From contig JBGSST010000429.1 of NCBI GenBank assembly GCA_041736915.1, positions 1-7,240 on the forward strand: a stretch of 7,240 nt of DNA, in the 5' to 3' direction. The notes under the pieces are model-generated. The model saw only the letters and a list, made by a program, of their open reading frames with translations, was not told where the DNA came from and searched no databases. Origin of the DNA: JBGSST01 sp041736915. GTDB lineage: Bacteria; Bdellovibrionota; FAC87; UBA2466. Positions 4,146 to 7,240 of the stretch are shown piece after piece. Within the stretch, counting starts at the first letter, position 1, and each line of letters starts with the position of its first letter. The translations under genes were made by a program, and so were the position numbers.

Positions 4146-7025
4146 CTACAGCTCCGAGAACACCAACAACCTCAGCGCGTCCAAACGCGGAGCCGCGTCG
4201 CGAATGGCTTCGATGCCAACCTCGCGTTTTTTCTCCTGGGCCGCGATCTCTTCTTTGGTGATTAGCGGATTGACCCGTGACAGCTCGTTCAAACGGGTGA
4301 TCTCTTTGTCCTGACGTTTCGTCCAGCCCGCAACCGCCTTTTCGAGAATCGGCTTGGCCAGCTCCGCCACGGCTTTATTGGCGCTATCGAACGCACGCGG
4401 CAAACGGTCGCGAAGGGGCTTTAGCAGCTCTAGCGCCATGTGCGGCAAGATGGGCTTCAGCGCCACGCGATCGAGCCCGGCCGGGGCCTTTAGAATGCGG
4501 CCCGAAGATCCCACGAATACCTTGAAGTTCTGCACCGGCAAGTCGTGCTCGAGCTCAAGTGCTGCGGGGGCCATCGAGCGCATCACGTACAAAAGTTCCA
4601 GCATCACCGGCTCATCGGCGTCGAGGTCGCCGGTCATGCCGGCGGTAACCTTACCGATGTCGCCGTGGAGAATGATCTCTAGCGTGCCATCCACGATAGG
4701 ATGCTCCCAGCTCAAAAAGGCCAGGTCTTCACGGATCAACGCCTCTTCGCGGCGGAAGGTCGCGGTGACCTCGCCGACCGAGCTTAGACCCGGCAGCCGC
4801 TCCACGAAGGTGAGCGAGTGGGCGGTGAGCCGCAGGTTGCCCCGCTCGTCCACGGCCTCGCTCTCGACCCCGAAGTGATCGAACGCCTCATCCAAAAACA
4901 GCCTCAGCTCCGGCGACTCGTCGATACCGTTGATGCGGGTCGATAGGCCGCGGCCGCGTTCCTCGTTGAACGAGTTCATATCCACCAGTAAATCCACCGA
5001 CGCCTTCTGCGTGATACGGATCTGTTCGGCGGTCTGCCGCGAGTACTGGAGGAACTCTGCCAACCGTTTCTCGTGCTCGCCATGGTCGGGCGACTTGGGC
5101 AGATACGATCGCAACGTGGCCATCAGCATCTTGCCCATCTCTTTGGGCAGCGGCGCCCCGTTCCACGGGTCGGAGAAGATCTTCAACCCCTGCTCGTACC
5201 AGCGGAACAAAACCTCTTCCGGCGTTCCGGGGTGGTACGGCACATGGATCTGGATGCGACTCTTCTGCCCGATACGGTCGAGCCGGCCAATACGCTGCTC
5301 GATGGTGTCCGGGTGCAGCGGTAAATCGAAAAGCACGAGGTGGCTGCAGAACTGGAAGTTACGCCCTTCTCCGCCAATCTCGCTACACAGAAGCAAGCGC
5401 GCGCCGTCGGTTTGCGAGAACCACGCCGCCTGACGATCGCGCTCGACGATCTCCATGTCTTCGTGAAACAGCGCCGTGCGGATATTACTTTGCCCCTTGA
5501 GCCAGTCGCGCAAGTCCTCCACCCGTTCGGGCGACGAGCAGATGAGTAGCACCTTCTCTGACTTGTCCTTTAATCGTTCAAGAAGATGCAGCAACGCAGT
5601 GGCGCGCACGCTGAACCATTCATCGCGGTTCTTCTTCGAGATGCCTTCGTCGATACCGGCCGCGAGATCGAAGATCTCGGAGTCGGAAAGCTTCTTGGGA
5701 TCGATGCTGGCGAGCCAGCTCGTCCACGCCTCGGGCGTTTCGATTTCAATTGGCATCAGCCCGCGTTCGGGAAATCCCTGGATGCGGCTACGGCGGTTAC
5801 GCACCAGCACGCGGCCGGTGCCGTGGCGATCGACCAGCCCCGACAGCAGGTCGGCGGGCGAGCCACCCTTGCCGTAGGCGTCGATGGCCACGCCCAGATC
5901 TCTATCCGTGGAAAAGGAACTCTTCAGCTCCGAGAGAAACGCCGGCGCGCGCTCACCCTGGCTAATCTTTTCGGCCAGCGTCGCGACCTCGCCAATATGT
6001 TTCGTCTGTTCCTTGAACGCCTGAAAATCCGAGAACCGGCGCGGGTCCACGAGGTGCAGCAACCCAAACTGGGTCTCAATCCCCTGATGCTGCGGAGTCG
6101 CGGTAAGCAGGATGAGGCCGCGCGATTTCTCGCTGAGCAGCCGCACGACTTCCCATTCCGTGCTGGGCTCGTTTTCGTGCCACGTCAGGCGGTGGGCCTC
6201 GTCGACAATCAAAAGATCCCAATCCTCGCCGGTGGCTTCTTCGAGCCGTTCGGGATTTTGCTCCAGGAACGACAGCGAGCAGATGATCCGCTGATTCATC
6301 TGGAAGGCATTCTTCCCCTGGCTCAGCATCTCCTCTTCGCTTCGCTCTTCGTCGATGAGCGAGAACATTTCGTTGAACCGGCGGTGCATCTCCGCCAGCC
6401 ACTGGTTCTCCAGCGCCTCCGGGGTGATGATGAGCACACGGTTCGCCCGTCCCAGCGCGCGCAACGACGAGTAGATCATGCCCGCTTCGATCGTCTTACC
6501 TAACCCTACCTCGTCGGCGAGCAGCACGCGCGGAAACTCACGGCGCGCAATATCGCTGGCGATAGAAAGCTGATGCGGCAACAAAGAAACGCGGGGGCCG
6601 ACGAGCCCGCGAACCTCCGGCTCTAAACTTTTTGCGCGAATCTTCCACGCGGCTTCGCGCAAACGGAAAGAGTTCGGGTGCGCCCAGTGGCCGGCGTAAA
6701 AACGGGCGAGTGGCGTTTCGTCGACGACAATGCCTTCCAGCTCGTGCTCCCACAACGTCGCGCCGTCTTCGGCCTCGTAACGGTAGAGCCCCTTCACCTC
6801 GTGGGCCTTGGCGATGACGTGAATGGCCTTTTCCTTACCCTGAACTTTTTGGCCGGGGGTGAGGATGAGGCGCCTGAGCGGGGCCCCCTGTTGCGCGTAC
6901 CGGCGGGTGACGCCGACGGCGGGGAAAGTAACGTCGATCCAACGGGGCGGCACGACGGCGACCACGCCGCCTAATCCAAGTTCGGGCTCTAGCTCCGCGG
7001 TGACCCTTTGTCCCACTTGCCACAT
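4146..7025 (-). CDS. rapA: RNA polymerase-associated SNF2-family ATPase RapA (HepA)
   Basis: 959 residues, close to the 968 of E. coli RapA, and complete. RapA is a cytoplasmic Swi2/Snf2 ATPase that binds RNA polymerase and helps recycle it from stalled or post-termination complexes. Domains in order: an N-terminal Tudor-like region (about 1-107, opening with the ELELG-type 'ELEPELGLG' block seen in RapA), then helicase lobe 1 with 'SLLPHQLSIA' (147-156), Walker A DEVGLGKT (171-178, K177), DEAH (275-278) and LTATP (307-311). Lobe 2 carries CSEIGGEGRNFQ (547-558) and EQRIGRLDRIGQ (576-587, arginines 578, 581 and 584). A long C-terminal region (about 620-959) completes the family layout. All key ATPase residues are present. 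The ATG at 7025 has GAGGA 7 bases upstream. The gene follows purT by 12 bases, which suggests co-transcription. RapA is best known from gamma-proteobacteria; its presence here may be ancient or acquired. Other SNF2 helicases are unlikely because similarity to RapA extends outside the helicase core. Confidence 0.95.
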   Translation of the reverse strand: MWQVGQRVTAELEPELGLGGVVAVVPPRWIDVTFPAVGVTRRYAQQGAPLRRLILTPGQKVQGKEKAIHVIAKAHEVKGLYRYEAEDGATLWEHELEGIVVDETPLARFYAGHWAHPNSFRLREAAWKIRAKSLEPEVRGLVGPRVSLLPHQLSIASDIARREFPRVLLADEVGLGKTIEAGMIYSSLRALGRANRVLIITPEALENQWLAEMHRRFNEMFSLIDEERSEEEMLSQGKNAFQMNQRIICSLSFLEQNPERLEEATGEDWDLLIVDEAHRLTWHENEPSTEWEVVRLLSEKSRGLILLTATPQHQGIETQFGLLHLVDPRRFSDFQAFKEQTKHIGEVATLAEKISQGERAPAFLSELKSSFSTDRDLGVAIDAYGKGGSPADLLSGLVDRHGTGRVLVRNRRSRIQGFPERGLMPIEIETPEAWTSWLASIDPKKLSDSEIFDLAAGIDEGISKKNRDEWFSVRATALLHLLERLKDKSEKVLLICSSPERVEDLRDWLKGQSNIRTALFHEDMEIVERDRQAAWFSQTDGARLLLCSEIGGEGRNFQFCSHLVLFDLPLHPDTIEQRIGRLDRIGQKSRIQIHVPYHPGTPEEVLFRWYEQGLKIFSDPWNGAPLPKEMGKMLMATLRSYLPKSPDHGEHEKRLAEFLQYSRQTAEQIRITQKASVDLLVDMNSFNEERGRGLSTRINGIDESPELRLFLDEAFDHFGVESEAVDERGNLRLTAHSLTFVERLPGLSSVGEVTATFRREEALIREDLAFLSWEHPIVDGTLEIILHGDIGKVTAGMTGDLDADEPVMLELLYVMRSMAPAALELEHDLPVQNFKVFVGSSGRILKAPAGLDRVALKPILPHMALELLKPLRDRLPRAFDSANKAVAELAKPILEKAVAGWTKRQDKEITRLNELSRVNPLITKEEIAAQEKKREVGIEAIRDAAPRLDALRLLVFSEL

Positions 7026-7032
7026 AAAGTCG

Positions 7033-7037
7033 TCCTC
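7033..7037 (-). promoter_or_regulatory. Ribosome binding site of rapA adjoining the purT stop codon
   Basis: GAGGA on the minus strand, directly after the purT TAA and 7 bases before the rapA ATG. Ribosomes ending purT would sit on this site, so translation of the two genes may be coupled. Confidence 0.65.
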
Positions 7038-7240
7038 TTACTGGTACTGAATTTCTACCAACGATGCCGCCTTGCGGGCGGTCTTGCGCGCTACCACCAC
7101 CGACGGGGCGGTTGCTAGCGCTACCCCCATGCGGCGGTACTTGCGCGTATCCGGTTTTCCAAAAATCCTGAGCTGAGTGTTTTTGATCGCCAGCGCCTTG
7201 TCGAGCCCCGTGTACGTCACCCCCGCCGAGTCACGGTCCG
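7038..7240 (-). CDS. purT: Formate-dependent GAR transformylase PurT, C-terminal end (cut by window edge)
   Basis: The last 66 residues are visible, plus an incomplete codon at the right edge, ending in TAA at 7040-7038. PurT is an ATP-grasp enzyme that makes formyl-GAR from GAR, formate and ATP in the third step of purine synthesis, as the folate-independent alternative to PurN. The visible part holds 'LRIFGKPDTRKYRRMGVALA', which lines up with the E. coli C-terminal block RLFGKPE....RRLGVALA, followed by a helix and a short tail as in PurT. The preceding 'YTGLDKAL' matches the position where PurT homologues read F-x-G-L/V-x-x-A. The ATP-grasp core and the start lie outside the window. The related PurK shares the fold, but this C-terminal block is PurT-like. 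Probably the upstream gene of a purT-rapA transcript. Confidence 0.88.
   Translation of the reverse strand, partial: DRDSAGVTYTGLDKALAIKNTQLRIFGKPDTRKYRRMGVALATAPSVVVARKTARKAASLVEIQYQ

Noticed and set aside
5586..6503. 305-residue open frame on the plus strand, opposite rapA
   Set aside because: It lies wholly antisense to the well-supported rapA, has no ribosome binding site or recognisable motif, and its composition (rich in Arg, Gln, Leu, His) is what the reverse strand of a GC-rich gene yields.
1..7240. CRISPR array, insertion sequence, tRNA/rRNA, attachment site or defence system
   Set aside because: No spaced direct repeats, transposase or integrase motifs, or RNA gene folds were seen. 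RapA resembles SNF2 helicases found in some defence systems, but its full-length match to RapA and its link to purT argue for a housekeeping role.

Overview
The window shows five protein-coding genes from a moderately GC-rich Gram-negative bacterium; two are cut by the window edges. The gene content fits a Bdellovibrionota or delta-proteobacterium-like organism. The reasons are a monoheme cytochrome with a W-P-G-A-Y-P block, a RoxA-like diheme cytochrome, and a cysteine- and tryptophan-rich lipoprotein, all envelope proteins. The taxonomic call is inference by recall of similar proteins, not a search result. No tRNA, rRNA, insertion sequence, phage gene or CRISPR array was seen.

Left part (1-4114), an envelope/redox block on alternating strands. 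A small secreted protein (minus strand, cut by the left edge) diverges from a secreted monoheme c-type cytochrome (plus strand, 237-1460). That gene converges with, and overlaps by 7 bases, a 264-residue lipoprotein with 16 non-lipidated cysteines (minus strand, 1454-2248). The lipoprotein diverges across about 200 bases from a 555-residue diheme cytochrome with the layout of RoxA / the cytochrome c peroxidase superfamily (plus strand, 2447-4114). All four carry export signals, so all act outside the cytoplasmic membrane. Their joint role is unknown.

Right part (4115-7240), a cytoplasmic housekeeping block on the minus strand. The C-terminal end of purT (formate-dependent GAR transformylase) is followed after 12 bases by a full-length rapA (SNF2-family ATPase that recycles RNA polymerase), so the two are probably co-transcribed. 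rapA converges with the diheme cytochrome gene across a 31-base gap that holds a small hairpin.

The two halves share no obvious pathway. The least explained part is the cytochrome/lipoprotein block. The proteins with the least recognisable function are the Cys/Trp-rich lipoprotein and the monoheme cytochrome.
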